The notes: generated by a model from the letters alone, not told the origin. Positions 27,253-37,013 are shown, numbered from the stretch's first letter. The stretch is DNA of 64,000 nt from Sphingomonas citri (GCF_019429485.1 NZ_JAHXZN010000001.1:868001-932000), one strand, 5' to 3'. Numbers and translations are program-made.

Positions 27253-27837
27253 ATGCCCACCCGCCAGCTCTTCCCCACGCATTTCTACGAGGCGCAGCTC
27301 GACCAGCCCGCGCTGCTCGCCGAGCTGGCCGGTTCCTGTCGCGCGCTCGCCGCGGAGGACGTCGCCGGCAAGCGCTGGTCCAAGGCGCACGGCTATCGCG
27401 GCTACACCAGCTACGCCTCGCTCGACGACCTGCCCCAGCGCGACCCCGCCTTCGCCGACCTCAAGCGCCTGCTCGACCGTCACGTCGCCACCTTCGCCGC
27501 CGAGGCCGGGCTCGATCTCGGCGGGCGCAGGCTCAAGCTCGACAGCCTGTGGGTCAACGTCATGAAGCCCGGCGGCACCCACTCGGGGCATCTCCACCCG
27601 CACAGCGCGGTGTCGGGCACCTTCTACGTCGCGGTGCCGCCCGGCTCGGGTGCGCTCAAGCTGGAGGACCCGCGACTGCCGATGCTGATGGCGGCGCCAC
27701 CGCGCGACGGCACCTTCATTTATGCCGAGCCCGCGCCGGGCACGCTCTTCCTATGGGAGAGCTGGCTGCGCCACGAGGTGATGCCCAGCACCGCCAAGGA
27801 GGAGCGCGTCTCCGTCAGCTTCAACTATCGCTGGTAG
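27253..27837 (+). CDS. TIGR02466-type putative 2-oxoglutarate/Fe(II) oxygenase
   Basis: A 194-residue protein matching the layout of the TIGR02466 family, a set of small proteins predicted to have a double-stranded beta-helix oxygenase fold. The candidate iron ligands are in HSGHLHPHSAVSGTFYV and, later, SWLRHEV; the C-terminal RVSVSFNYRW strand is the most conserved family block. No substrate has been established. The start at 27253 (MPTRQLFPTHFYEAQL) fits the family N-terminus. Its 3' end overlaps the convergent SDR gene by 17 bases. Confidence 0.85.
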   Translation: MPTRQLFPTHFYEAQLDQPALLAELAGSCRALAAEDVAGKRWSKAHGYRGYTSYASLDDLPQRDPAFADLKRLLDRHVATFAAEAGLDLGGRRLKLDSLWVNVMKPGGTHSGHLHPHSAVSGTFYVAVPPGSGALKLEDPRLPMLMAAPPRDGTFIYAEPAPGTLFLWESWLRHEVMPSTAKEERVSVSFNYRW

Positions 27838-28684
27838 CCTCGGCCGGGAAGTCGGCGCCGAGCGCGGCGTCGCGCTGCGCCTCGATCTCCGTGACGCGCG
27901 CGCGCAGCCGCTCGGTCACCGCGTCATAGCCCCATTTGCCGAGCACGAGATGCCGCGGCGGCGTGTCGCGCTCGACGGCCGCGATCATCGCTTCCGCCGC
28001 GCGCACCGGGTCGCCGGGCTGGTTACCCGAGACGCCCTTGGTGGATTCCATCCGCGCGCCGGCGGTGCCGGCATAGTCGGCGATCGTGCTCGGCGTCTGG
28101 CGCAGCGAGCGGCCAGCCCAATCGGTGCGGAACGGCCCCGGCTCGACGCAGGTGACCGCAATCCCGAGCGGCGCCACCTCGGCGGCGAGCGAGTCGGAGA
28201 AGCCCTCCGCCGCATGCTTGGAAGCGGCGTAATAGCCCGAGGACGGGAAGCCGACGAGGCCCGCGACCGAGGTCACGTTGACGATCGCGCCGGCGCGGCG
28301 CTCGCGCATGCCGGGCAGCACCGCGCGGGTGAGCGCAAACAGGCCGAAGACGTTGGCGTCGAACTGCGCGCGGATCTCGTGATCCTCGCCCTCCTCGATG
28401 CTCGACTGATAGCCGTAGCCCGCGTTGTTGACGAGCACGTCGATCCGGCCGAAGCGCTCCCCCGCGGCCGCCACCGCGGCGTCGATCTGCGCCTGGTCCA
28501 CCACGTCGAGCGACAGCGCCAGCGCACGGTCGCCGTACTGCTCGACCAGATCGGCGACGCGGTGCGAGTCGCGCGCAGTCACCACCGTGCGCCAGCCGCG
28601 CTCGAGCACCAGCCGCGCGAGCTCGCGTCCGAAGCCGGTGGAGCAGCCGGTGATGAACCATACGGGGTCGTTGACGAGCGCCAT
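27821..28684 (-). CDS. Short-chain dehydrogenase/reductase
   Basis: A 287-residue NAD(P)-dependent oxidoreductase of the classical SDR family. The cofactor motif is TGCSTGFGRELA, the NNAGYG stabilising block follows, and the catalytic Tyr/Lys pair is in YYAASKHAAEGF. The start at 28684 gives the standard N-terminus with the first beta strand (VWFITGC). The pattern resembles SDRs often annotated as oxidoreductase or retinol-dehydrogenase-like; the substrate cannot be told from sequence. It diverges from the DEAD-box helicase gene and converges with the TIGR02466 gene with a 17-base overlap. Confidence 0.9.
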   Translation of the reverse strand: MALVNDPVWFITGCSTGFGRELARLVLERGWRTVVTARDSHRVADLVEQYGDRALALSLDVVDQAQIDAAVAAAGERFGRIDVLVNNAGYGYQSSIEEGEDHEIRAQFDANVFGLFALTRAVLPGMRERRAGAIVNVTSVAGLVGFPSSGYYAASKHAAEGFSDSLAAEVAPLGIAVTCVEPGPFRTDWAGRSLRQTPSTIADYAGTAGARMESTKGVSGNQPGDPVRAAEAMIAAVERDTPPRHLVLGKWGYDAVTERLRARVTEIEAQRDAALGADFPAEATSDS

Positions 28685-28790
28685 ATCGCGTCTATCCTGC
28701 CGTGATCGGGAGAAAAGCGCCGAACGTCCCGCGCCATTGCGCCGTTCCCACTGGCATTTTCGCGCCATCGCGCCCATGTGCGCAGTCCTC

Positions 28791-30467
28791 ATGGACTTTC
28801 CGAATCTTCCTGTCGCGCTGGGCAGCGCGCTCGCCGCGCGTGGCTATACCGCGCTCACCCCCGTCCAGTCCGAGGTCACGGCCGAGGCCGCGCACGGCCG
28901 CGACCTCCTCGTCTCCGCGCAGACCGGCTCGGGCAAGACCGTCGCCTTCGGGCTCGCCATGGCCGAGCAGTTGCTGAGTGAGGACGGCGCGCTGCCCCCC
29001 GCCGCGGCGCCGCTCGCGCTGGCGATCGCGCCGACGCGCGAGCTCGCGCTCCAGGTCGCCAAGGAGCTGGCGTGGCTCTACGCCGACGCGCGCATCGCCA
29101 CCTGCGTCGGCGGCATGGACGCCAGCCGCGAGCGCCGCGCGCTCAACCACGGCGCGCATATCGTCGTCGGCACGCCGGGCCGCCTGCGCGACCATGCCGA
29201 GCGCGGCGCGCTCAAGCTCGGCCAGCTCCGCGTCGCGATCCTCGACGAGGCCGACGAGATGCTCGACATGGGCTTCCGCGACGATCTCGAGGCGCTGCTC
29301 GACCAGACCCCGACCGAGCGCCGCACCTTGCTCTTCTCGGCGACGCTGCCGCGCCCGATCGTCCAGCTCGCCAAGACCTATCAGCGCGACGCGCTGCGCA
29401 TCTCCACCGTCAGCGAGCAGCGCGGCCACGGCGACATCGCCTATCGCGCCGTCACCGTCTCGCCCGCCGACATCGAGCATGCGGTGATCAACCTGCTGCG
29501 CTTCTACGAGGCGGAGACCGCGATGCTGTTCTGCGCGACGCGCGACAACGTCCGCCACCTCCATGCCGGGCTGGTCGAGCGCGGCTTCGCCGCGGTGGCG
29601 CTGTCGGGCGAGCATTCGCAGAACGAGCGCAACCAGGCGCTCCAGGCGCTACGCGACCGCCGCGCGCGCGTCTGCGTCGCGACCGACGTGGCCGCGCGCG
29701 GGATCGACCTGCCGACGCTCAGCCTGGTCATCCACGTCGAGATGCCGCGCGACGCCGAGGTCCTCCAGCACCGCTCGGGACGCACCGGGCGCGCGGGCAA
29801 GAAGGGCACCGCGGTGCTGATCGTGCCCTATCCGCGGCGTCGCCGGGTCGAGATGATGCTGCGCGGCGCGCGCATCGCGACGGAGTGGGGCGAGGTGCCG
29901 AGCGCCGAGGAGATCCGCGCCAAGGACCGCGAGCGGCTGCTCGAGACGCTGCTCGCACCGGTCGAGGTCGACGACGACGACCGCGCGCTCGCCGCCGAGC
30001 TGCTGGCGCAGCGTTCGCCCGAGGACATTGCCGCCGCATTGGTGGCGGCACAGCGCGCCGCGCTGCCCGCGCCCGAGGAGCTGACCGGTCAGGCGCCGAG
30101 CGACGGGCCGAAGGCGCACCGTGACGGCTTCGACGACGTGGTGTGGTTCCGCATGAACATCGGTCGGCGCCAGAACGCCGACCCGCGCTGGGTGCTGCCG
30201 CTGCTGTGCCGCCGTGGCCACGTTACCAAGAGCGAGATCGGCGCTATCCGGATCGGGCCGATGGAGACCCAGTTCCAGGTGCCGCGCGCGCTGGCCGCGC
30301 GCTTCGCCGCGGCGGTGCGCGCCTCCGCCAACAGCGACGGTGAGGACGAGAACGGCGTCCGCATCGAGCCGATGGAAGGCGCCGCGCCGCCGCGCGCGGC
30401 GCGCGTGCCGCAGCGGCGCCCAGGCGGTGGTGCGGCGGGGCCGCGCGGGCCGCGGCGGCGAGGATGA
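28791..30467 (+). CDS. DEAD-box RNA helicase with DbpA-type C-terminal domain
   Basis: A 558-residue ATP-dependent RNA helicase. Motifs in order are the Q-motif region (YTALTPVQSEV), Walker A AQTGSGKT, the PTRELALQ block, DEADEMLDMGF, SATLP and HRSGRTGRAGKKG. The C-terminal 100 residues form a DbpA-like RNA-binding domain (DDVVWFRMNIGRRQNADPRW), followed by a basic Arg/Gly/Pro tail. DbpA-type helicases act in 50S ribosome assembly. The start at 28791 begins just before the conserved core; an in-frame ATG five codons upstream is possible. Confidence 0.92.
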   Translation: MDFPNLPVALGSALAARGYTALTPVQSEVTAEAAHGRDLLVSAQTGSGKTVAFGLAMAEQLLSEDGALPPAAAPLALAIAPTRELALQVAKELAWLYADARIATCVGGMDASRERRALNHGAHIVVGTPGRLRDHAERGALKLGQLRVAILDEADEMLDMGFRDDLEALLDQTPTERRTLLFSATLPRPIVQLAKTYQRDALRISTVSEQRGHGDIAYRAVTVSPADIEHAVINLLRFYEAETAMLFCATRDNVRHLHAGLVERGFAAVALSGEHSQNERNQALQALRDRRARVCVATDVAARGIDLPTLSLVIHVEMPRDAEVLQHRSGRTGRAGKKGTAVLIVPYPRRRRVEMMLRGARIATEWGEVPSAEEIRAKDRERLLETLLAPVEVDDDDRALAAELLAQRSPEDIAAALVAAQRAALPAPEELTGQAPSDGPKAHRDGFDDVVWFRMNIGRRQNADPRWVLPLLCRRGHVTKSEIGAIRIGPMETQFQVPRALAARFAAAVRASANSDGEDENGVRIEPMEGAAPPRAARVPQRRPGGGAAGPRGPRRRG

Positions 30468-30490
30468 GGGGCGCGCGGCCCTACCTCTGT

Positions 30491-30578
30491 CGCCCCGGCG
30501 AATGCCGGGGCCCAGTTGGGAAGGCCGTAGTGAGGCTCACCAGCGTCCCGCAACTGGACCCCGGCTTTCGCCGGGGCG
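30491..30578. repeat. Palindromic repeat element, glyS-type arms
   Basis: Inverted arms 30491-30518 (cgccccggcgaatgccgggg...) and 30551-30578 flank a 32-nt centre. The arms pair with a few mismatches. The theme matches the element inside glyS and the copy at 61008. It lies between the helicase and sialidase-like genes. Confidence 0.82.
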
Positions 30579-30658
30579 GTCTAGGGAGGAACGAAGCGCT
30601 CGCCCCGGAACACCTTCTTCCTTGCCCCCGACACCCAGGCCGCTACTACCGCGCCGCC

Positions 30659-31702
30659 ATGACTCTCCCCCGCGCGCTCGCGCTCGCGCTCGTCACCGCC
30701 CCAACGCTCGCCGCGACGACACCCTCCGCCATCGTCGCCAGCGAGTTCGTCGATCCGGCCCCGTCCTACCCGCAGGCGCACGCCTCGACGATCGTCCAGC
30801 TCGCCGACGGCGCGCTCGCCGCCGCCTGGTTCGGCGGCAGCGGCGAGGGGCGCGGCGACGTCCGCATCTGGTTCGCGCGCCGCACCGCCGCCGGCTGGGA
30901 CACGCCCCGCGCGGTCGCCGCCGGCGACGGTCAGCCGACGTGGAACCCGGTGCTGTTCCAGCCGGCGGGTGCACCGCTCCAACTCTACTACAAGGTCGGG
31001 CCGAACCCGCGCGACTGGTGGGGCATGGTGATCGAGTCGCGCGACGGCGGTCGCCACTGGGGCGCGCCGCGACGCCTGCCCGCCGGGGTGCTCGGCCCGA
31101 TCAAGAACAAGCCGATCGTGGCGCGCGACGGCGCGTGGCTGGCGCCGTCGAGCCGCGAGGTCGGCAGCGCCGCGCATAACCGCTGGTACGCGCTGGTCGA
31201 GCGCTCCGCCGATCGCGGGCGGACGTGGCGCGCGCTGCCCGCGATCGCCTCTCCGCGTGGGCTCGAAGCGATCCAGCCGAGCCTACTGACGCTGCGCGAC
31301 GGGAGGCTGCTGGCGGTCGCACGCACGCGGCAAGGCGTGCTGGCAGCGAGCTGGTCGCGCGACGCCGGGCGGCACTGGTCGCCGCTGAGCGCACTCGCGC
31401 TGCCCAACCCCAACGCCGGCACCGACGCGGTGACCCTGGCCGACGGACGCCAGCTGCTGGTCTACAACGACAGCACCAACCGACCCGGCAGCGACACCGG
31501 CCCGCGCTGGCCGCTCGCGGTGGCGCTGTCCGACGACGGGGTGCGCTGGCGCAAGGTGCTGACGCTGGAGAGTGAGCCGCGGCCGGACGGCTATGCCTAT
31601 CCCGCGGTCGTCCAGGCGCACGACGGGCTGGTGCACGTGACCTACACATGGAACCGCGAGCGAATCCGCCACGTCGCCATCGACGTGCGGCGGCTGCGGT
31701 AG
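30659..31702 (+). CDS. Exported sialidase-like (BNR-repeat) protein
   Basis: A 347-residue protein with a signal peptide (MTLPRALALALVTAPTLAA) and a six-bladed-propeller sialidase-like sequence. BNR/Asp-box-like turns occur at SRDGGRHWGAP, SADRGRTWRA and SRDAGRHWSP. A conserved GPIKNKPIV...LAPSSREVG block and an HVTYTWNRERIRHV end match predicted neuraminidases of COG4692. True sialic-acid cleavage is unproven for this group, and some relatives act on other glycans. No sugar-uptake genes are adjacent. It would act in the periplasm or outside the cell. Confidence 0.83.
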   Translation: MTLPRALALALVTAPTLAATTPSAIVASEFVDPAPSYPQAHASTIVQLADGALAAAWFGGSGEGRGDVRIWFARRTAAGWDTPRAVAAGDGQPTWNPVLFQPAGAPLQLYYKVGPNPRDWWGMVIESRDGGRHWGAPRRLPAGVLGPIKNKPIVARDGAWLAPSSREVGSAAHNRWYALVERSADRGRTWRALPAIASPRGLEAIQPSLLTLRDGRLLAVARTRQGVLAASWSRDAGRHWSPLSALALPNPNAGTDAVTLADGRQLLVYNDSTNRPGSDTGPRWPLAVALSDDGVRWRKVLTLESEPRPDGYAYPAVVQAHDGLVHVTYTWNRERIRHVAIDVRRLR

Positions 31703-32010
31703 CGCGTCTCGCGGGTCGAGTGGTCAGGAGTTGTTCCCGCAAGGTGACCGCGGAACATCGGGGCGACGCTAACCCCCAAGGTCATCCCAGCCTTGAGCCG
31801 GGATCCATCCCTCTTCGAGTGCACCACCGGCGTCCCGCGCGGCACCATGGATCCCGGGATGACGGGTGGGGTGAGCCGCTTCCGCGACGAAGGACGTTCC
31901 ACGTCCGGGCATATGATCGTGGCTCAAGGGCGGCATGACGGCGGCAGGGTGCGCCACGAACCCACGAGTTAGGCATCCACGAAAACCTGTCCGCTACCTC
32001 GGACTTTCCC
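31703..32010. other. Convergent intergenic region with one repeat element
   Basis: No gene is supported between the sialidase-like gene and the DUF2332 gene. The only clear structure is the palindromic element at 31781-31863; the remainder shows nothing I recognise. Confidence 0.7.
31781..31863. repeat. Palindromic repeat element with a shortened right arm
   Basis: Left arm 31781-31807 (gtcatcccagccttgagccg...) pairs with 31848-31863 (tggatcccgggatgac). About ten inner bases of the right arm are missing relative to the left, which looks like a deletion within a formerly complete palindrome. Confidence 0.75.
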
Positions 32011-33111
32011 TCACCCCGGCTCGCTCGCCGCCGCGTCGGGCAGCGTGATCCCCGGTCCTTCGTCCGCCGGTGGGCCCGGTGCGATCCACGCCGCATGGGC
32101 GTGCGCGCTGGCGACCGTCTCCCAGCCGCGATCGTCGGGCCAGGCGCGCACGCGCACCAGCTGGCGCGCGCTCGCCCGGTCTGGCTCCATCATCACCCAG
32201 GCGAGCGGCCGCTCGGATGTCGCGCGCGCACCCGCCGCGGCCATCGCAGCGCGGACGCGGTCGGCGCTCTCGCCCGGCAGATACTGCCACACCACCGAGT
32301 GGAGCAGCGCGCGCGTCACCCCTGCCGCCTGCGGCTCGGCCAGCCGCTCCTCGAGCCAGTGGGCGGCGTCAGCTCGGTCGAGCGCGACCCCCCGCTCGCG
32401 CACCATCGCCACCGCGGCGCGCAGCCGCTCGAGCCGCTCGGGTGCCTCCGGCCACACGTAGGACTCGAGCCGCCGCGCCTGCGCCGGGTCGCGCGCGTCG
32501 AGCGGCGCGACGTCGCACCCGCGCGTCGCGACGATGTCGAGCGCCACCGGCGCGGGCGGTTCGCCGCGCCACTCGGGACGGAGCGTCAGCGCCGCGTCGG
32601 CGGGGCCGACCAGCGTCCCGCCGAGATCGAAGCGATAGCGATCGATCAGCAGGTTGAGACCCGCACTCGCGCCGATCTCCAGCGTCTCCAGCCGCGGCCC
32701 GAGCCGCCGCGCCACCGCGATCAGCCCGACCATCAGCGCCGCCGCGCGCCCGGGCTCGTTGGTCTGCGGCGGCCCGTCGAGATACGCCAGCAGCCGCGCG
32801 GCGTGGCGCTCCAGCGTCGCGGCGAGCACCGCGGCGATCGCGTCCGGTGCCGTCACCACGCCGGCGAAGACCACTGCCAGCGCGTCGTCGGCGCGGTCTA
32901 GTACCAGCGCGCGCAGCCCGCCGATCAGCCGCAACGGCAGCGCATCGCGCGTGGGCTCGCCCGACCAGTCGAGCACGCGCCGCGCCACTTCGCCCTCGCG
33001 TGTGAGCCGGTCGGCGATCGCCTCGCACAACCGCGCGTAGATCGGCGCGTCCATGCGCCCGCAATAGAAGGCCTGGATCCGGAACGCCTCGCGCACCGCC
33101 GCTTCGCTCAT
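32011..33111 (-). CDS. DUF2332 domain-containing protein
   Basis: A 366-residue protein of the DUF2332 family, function unknown. The start at 33111 is well supported by an AGGAGGAA site upstream. The N-terminal EAFRIQAFYCGRMDAPIYARLC segment and the central RLETLEIGASAGLNLLIDRYRF block are the family hallmarks. The second resembles a glycine-rich SAM-binding loop, so a methyltransferase-like fold is possible but unproven. A later ALLHSVVWQYLPG segment is also conserved. It diverges from hisG across 58 bases. Confidence 0.85.
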   Translation of the reverse strand: MSEAAVREAFRIQAFYCGRMDAPIYARLCEAIADRLTREGEVARRVLDWSGEPTRDALPLRLIGGLRALVLDRADDALAVVFAGVVTAPDAIAAVLAATLERHAARLLAYLDGPPQTNEPGRAAALMVGLIAVARRLGPRLETLEIGASAGLNLLIDRYRFDLGGTLVGPADAALTLRPEWRGEPPAPVALDIVATRGCDVAPLDARDPAQARRLESYVWPEAPERLERLRAAVAMVRERGVALDRADAAHWLEERLAEPQAAGVTRALLHSVVWQYLPGESADRVRAAMAAAGARATSERPLAWVMMEPDRASARQLVRVRAWPDDRGWETVASAHAHAAWIAPGPPADEGPGITLPDAAASEPG

Positions 33112-33169
33112 CGTCGCTTCCTCCTGCCTGCCCGTTGCTCCCGCGCGGGTGCCGCCGTAAAGCCCCGCC

Positions 33170-33844
33170 ATGTCTCAGCCCCCCGCTCCCGAGCCGATCG
33201 TCATCGCGGTGCCCAAGGGCCGCATCCTCTCCGAGGCGCTGCCGCTCCTGGCCGCGGCCGGGATCGTGCCCGAGCCGGCGTTCGGTGACGAGAACAGCCG
33301 CGCGCTGCGCTTCCGCACCGGAGATCCCGGTATAGAGCTGATCCGCGTCCGCGCCTTCGACGTCGCCACCTTCGTCGCGCACGGCGCGGCGCAGCTCGGC
33401 ATCGTCGGCTCGGACGTGCTCGCCGAGTTCGACTACCCCGAGCTGTACGCGCCGGTCGACCTCGACATCGGCCATTGCCGCCTCTCGGTCGCCGAGCCCG
33501 CCGAGTTGGCGGCGCGCGACGACCCGCGCGGCTGGAGCCATGTTCGCGTCGCGACCAAATACCCGCACGTCACCGCGCAGCATTTCGCCCGCCGGGGCGT
33601 GCAGGCCGAGTGTATCAAGCTCAACGGCGCGATGGAGCTGGCGCCCACGCTCGGGCTCGCCGCACGGATCGTCGATCTCGTCTCCTCGGGGCGGACGCTG
33701 AAGGAGAACGGCCTCGTCGAGGTCGAGCCGATCATGGCGGTGTCGGCGCGGCTGGTGGTCAACCGCGCCGCGATGAAGACGCGCGCGCATGTCTTCCCGC
33801 TGGTGGAGGCGTTCCGCACCGCGGTGGGGAAGAAGGCGGCATGA
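33170..33844 (+). CDS. hisG: ATP phosphoribosyltransferase, short form
   Basis: A 224-residue first enzyme of histidine biosynthesis, joining ATP and PRPP to give phosphoribosyl-ATP. The N-terminal [17 protein letters not shown] and the GIVGSDVL substrate-binding block are typical. It lacks the C-terminal regulatory domain, so it is the HisG(S) form that needs HisZ as partner; no hisZ is in the window. The stop overlaps the hisD start by four bases (ATGA), so the two are coupled. It faces away from the DUF2332 gene. Confidence 0.94.
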   Translation: MSQPPAPEPIVIAVPKGRILSEALPLLAAAGIVPEPAFGDENSRALRFRTGDPGIELIRVRAFDVATFVAHGAAQLGIVGSDVLAEFDYPELYAPVDLDIGHCRLSVAEPAELAARDDPRGWSHVRVATKYPHVTAQHFARRGVQAECIKLNGAMELAPTLGLAARIVDLVSSGRTLKENGLVEVEPIMAVSARLVVNRAAMKTRAHVFPLVEAFRTAVGKKAA

Positions 33845-35136
33845 TCCGGCTCGACACAAGCGACGGAAACTTCACCGCACGCTTCGACGCGCTGGTCGAC
33901 GCGCGCCGCGAGGCGGCAGTGGACGTCGCGCGGGACGTCGCCACGATCGTGCGCAGCGTGCGCGACGAGGGTGACGCCGCGCTTCACGCCTTCACGCAGA
34001 AGCTCGACCGCCACGACCTCGACCAGACCGGCTGGCGGGTCGACCGCGCCGCCTGCGCCGCGGCGTTCGACGCGCTCGAGCCCGAGCTGCGCGCCGCGCT
34101 CGAGCTCGCCGCCGCCCGCATCCGCGCCTATCACGAGAAGCAGCGGCCGACCGACACCGACTTCACCGACGCCGCGGGCGTGCGGCTCGGCGCGCGCTGG
34201 CGCGCGGTGGACGCCGCGGGCGTGTACGTGCCGGGCGGCCGCGCGGCCTATCCCTCGACGCTGCTGATGAACGCGATCCCCGCCAGGGTGGCGGGGGTGG
34301 AGCGGCTCGTGGTGATGACGCCGACGCCCGACGGCGCGATCAACCCGCTGGTGCTCGCCGCGGCGCATCTCGCCGGCGCAGACGAGGTGTGGCGCGTCGG
34401 CGGCGCGCAGGCGATCGCCGCTCTCGCTTATGGCACCGAGCGGATCGCGCGCGTCGACGTCGTCACCGGACCGGGCAACGCCTGGGTCGCCGAGGCCAAG
34501 CGCCAGGTCTATGGCGTGGTCGGCATCGACATGGTGGCGGGGCCGAGCGAGATCGTCGTCGTCGCCGACGGCGCCAACGACCCCGAGTGGATCGCGGCCG
34601 ATCTGCTCAGCCAGGCCGAGCACGACACCACCACCCAGTCGATCCTGTTCACCGACGACGGCGCTTTCGCCGAGCGCGTCGCCAAGGCCGTGGAGCGTCA
34701 GCTCACCGCTTTGCCGACCGAGGCGGTGGCGCGGGTCGCGTGGGAGGACAATGGCGCGATCGTGGTGGTGCCGGCGCTGGCCGAGGCGATGCCGCTGGTC
34801 GACCGGCTCGCGCCCGAACATGTCGAGCTCGCCTGCGACGACCCGCGCGCCCTTTTCGACCTGCTGCGCCACGCCGGCTCAGCGTTCCTCGGGCGGCACA
34901 CGCCCGAGGCGATCGGCGACTATGTCGCCGGGCCGAACCACGTGCTGCCGACGGGGCGCCGCGCGCGCTTCGCCAGCGGGCTGGGCGTGACCGACTTCAT
35001 GAAGCGGACCAGCTTCCTCCAGCTCGACGAGAGCGCGCTGAACGAGCTTGGGCCGGCGACGATCGCGCTGGCGCGCGCGGAAGGGTTGCCGGCGCACGCG
35101 CAATCGGTGGCGTTGCGGATCCGCACGAATCGGTGA
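33841..35136 (+). CDS. hisD: Histidinol dehydrogenase
   Basis: The 431-residue zinc enzyme for the last two steps of histidine synthesis (histidinol to histidine, two NAD-linked oxidations). Conserved blocks are [60 protein letters not shown] and GPNHVLPTG. The start at 33841 overlaps the hisG stop. The gene ends before a repeat-rich convergent gap with serA; nusB, often next in related genomes, is not here. Confidence 0.95.
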   Translation: MIRLDTSDGNFTARFDALVDARREAAVDVARDVATIVRSVRDEGDAALHAFTQKLDRHDLDQTGWRVDRAACAAAFDALEPELRAALELAAARIRAYHEKQRPTDTDFTDAAGVRLGARWRAVDAAGVYVPGGRAAYPSTLLMNAIPARVAGVERLVVMTPTPDGAINPLVLAAAHLAGADEVWRVGGAQAIAALAYGTERIARVDVVTGPGNAWVAEAKRQVYGVVGIDMVAGPSEIVVVADGANDPEWIAADLLSQAEHDTTTQSILFTDDGAFAERVAKAVERQLTALPTEAVARVAWEDNGAIVVVPALAEAMPLVDRLAPEHVELACDDPRALFDLLRHAGSAFLGRHTPEAIGDYVAGPNHVLPTGRRARFASGLGVTDFMKRTSFLQLDESALNELGPATIALARAEGLPAHAQSVALRIRTNR

Positions 35137-35143
35137 GATGCGC

Positions 35144-35240
35144 TCCCCTCCCCTCTGGGGAGCAGTCGGGGTGGGACGTCATTGCAGGCGAGAGGTTCGA
35201 GGAAGCGGTCCATCCCGACCCTCCCCTGAAGGTAAGGGGG
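35144..35240. repeat. CT-rich palindromic repeat downstream of hisD
   Basis: Imperfect inverted arms, 35144-35176 (cccctcccctctggggagc...) and 35212-35240, flank a central region. The same type of CT/GA-rich palindrome occurs at 42736-42836. It differs in composition from the gtcatcc-type elements. Confidence 0.7.
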
Positions 35241-35254
35241 CTTAATCCTTATAA

Positions 35255-35284
35255 TAGATCCTCCCCGCGAGCGGGGAGGATCTA
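35255..35284. terminator. Perfect hairpin between hisD and serA
   Basis: A perfect 14-bp inverted repeat (tagatcctccccgc / gcggggaggatcta) with a 2-nt GA centre lies between convergent genes. It can act from both strands. A related stem with a T-run follows pth at 27175. Confidence 0.65.
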
Positions 35285-35324
35285 AGTTCTACGCACGCTG
35301 AACGTGCGCACCCTCAACACCCGC

Positions 35325-36902
35325 TCAGAACGCCAGTCCCATCGCGGTCTTCACGCCCGGCAGCGCCTTGACCCGCGCGAGCAGCTCAGCGTCGACCGGT
35401 TGGTCGACCGAGAGCAGCAGCACCGCCTCGCCGCCTGCCTGGCGCCGCCCGAGATGGAAGGTGCCGATGTTGACACCCGCCTCGCCCAGCAGGGTACCGA
35501 TGCGGCCGATGAAGCCCGGCGCGTCCTCGTTGACGACGTAGAGCATCGCGCCGGTGAGATCGGCCTCGACCTTGATCCCGAACAGCTCGACCAGTCGCGG
35601 CGCCGAGTCACCGAACAGCGTACCCGCGACCGAGCGCTCGCCGTCGGCGGTGCGCACTGCGACGCGCAGCAGCGTATGATAGTCGCCCTCGCGCTCGGTG
35701 CGGATCTCGCGCACCTCCATGCCGCGGTCGCGCGCCAGCACCGGCGCGTTGACCATGTTCACCGTGTCGGTCTGCTGGCGCAGGAAGCCGGTGAGCACCG
35801 CGCTGGTCAGCGGCTTGGGGTTGAGGTCCGCCGCGGCGCCCTCGCGATGGATCGACACGCGGTCGATCGCACCGGTGGCGAGCTGGCCGACGAGCGAGCC
35901 GAGCTTCTCCGCCAGCCCCATGTACGGGCGCAGCTTGGGCGCCTCCTCGGCGGAGAGGCTCGGCACGTTGAGCGCGTTGGTGACGCCGCCCGAGACGAGA
36001 TAGTCCGCCATCTGCTCGGCGACCTGGATGGCGACGTTGACCTGCGCCTCCGTCGTCGACGCGCCGAGGTGCGGGGTCGAGACGAAGTTGGGCGTGCCGA
36101 ACAGCGGGCTGTCCTTGGCGGGCTCGGTCACGAACACGTCGAGCGCGGCGCCCGCGATATGCCCCGAGTCCAGTCCCGCCTTGAGCGCGGCCTCGTCGAT
36201 CAGCCCGCCGCGCGCGCAATTGACGATGCGCACGCCCTTCTTTGTCTTGGCGAGGTTCTCGGCCGAGAGGATGTTGCGCGTCTGGTCGGTCAGCGGCGTG
36301 TGCAGCGTGATGAAATCGGCGCGCGCGAGCAGCTCGTCGAGCGTCACCTTGGTCACGCCCAGCTCGACCGCGCGCTCCTCGGTGAGGAACGGGTCGAAGG
36401 CGACGACCTTCATCTTCAGCCCGAGCGCGCGGTCGGCGACGATCGAGCCGATGTTGCCCGCGCCGATCAGCCCCAGCGTCTTGCCGGTGACCTCGACGCC
36501 CATGAAGCGATTCTTCTCCCACTTGCCCGCCTGGGTCGAGGCGTCGGCCTCGGGGAGCTGGCGCGCGAGCGCGAACATCAGCGCGATGGCGTGCTCGGCG
36601 GTGGTGATCGAGTTGCCGAACGGCGTGTTCATCACCACCACGCCCTTGGCCGAGGCGGCGGGAATGTCGACGTTGTCGACGCCGATACCGGCGCGGCCGA
36701 CCACCTTGAGGTTGGTGGCGTGCTCGAGGATGTCCTTGGTCACCTTGGTCGAGCTGCGGATCGCTAGGCCGTCATACTGGCCGATGATCGCCTTGAGCTC
36801 GTCCGGGGTCTTGCCGGTGATCTCGTCCACCTCGACGCCGCGCTCGCGGAAGATCTCGGCGGCGCGCGGGTCCATCTTGTCGGAAATGAGTACCTTGGGC
36901 AT
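35325..36902 (-). CDS. serA: D-3-phosphoglycerate dehydrogenase
   Basis: The 525-residue first enzyme of serine biosynthesis, oxidising 3-phosphoglycerate to phosphohydroxypyruvate with NAD. It is the long form: a catalytic/NAD domain (LGLIGAGNIGSIVADRA Rossmann motif, NCARGGLIDEAAL), an intervening domain at about residues 320-450, and a C-terminal ACT domain for feedback control. The start at 36902 (MPKVLISDKMDP) is the standard N-terminus. It lies downstream of serC on the same strand with a 111-base gap that contains a repeat. Confidence 0.96.
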   Translation of the reverse strand: MPKVLISDKMDPRAAEIFRERGVEVDEITGKTPDELKAIIGQYDGLAIRSSTKVTKDILEHATNLKVVGRAGIGVDNVDIPAASAKGVVVMNTPFGNSITTAEHAIALMFALARQLPEADASTQAGKWEKNRFMGVEVTGKTLGLIGAGNIGSIVADRALGLKMKVVAFDPFLTEERAVELGVTKVTLDELLARADFITLHTPLTDQTRNILSAENLAKTKKGVRIVNCARGGLIDEAALKAGLDSGHIAGAALDVFVTEPAKDSPLFGTPNFVSTPHLGASTTEAQVNVAIQVAEQMADYLVSGGVTNALNVPSLSAEEAPKLRPYMGLAEKLGSLVGQLATGAIDRVSIHREGAAADLNPKPLTSAVLTGFLRQQTDTVNMVNAPVLARDRGMEVREIRTEREGDYHTLLRVAVRTADGERSVAGTLFGDSAPRLVELFGIKVEADLTGAMLYVVNEDAPGFIGRIGTLLGEAGVNIGTFHLGRRQAGGEAVLLLSVDQPVDAELLARVKALPGVKTAMGLAF

Positions 36903-36927
36903 GGGAAAATCCTGTCGGTAGCTGCCG

Positions 36928-37006
36928 GTGCTCCTGCGCACGCAGAAGCCCAGAGTCAGGGAAGATAGCGTTCGTGGCTGCTGGGCTCCTGCCTGCGCAG
37001 GAGCAC
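36928..37006. repeat. Palindromic repeat between serC and serA
   Basis: Outer arms gtgctcctgcg (36928-36938) and cgcaggagcac (36996-37006) are perfect. Inside the right half is a perfect 8-bp hairpin (gctcctgc / gcaggagc). It resembles the hairpin region after dsbD (about 4070-4133). It could attenuate transcription from serC into serA. Confidence 0.7.
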
Positions 37007-37013
37007 GGGCCAA

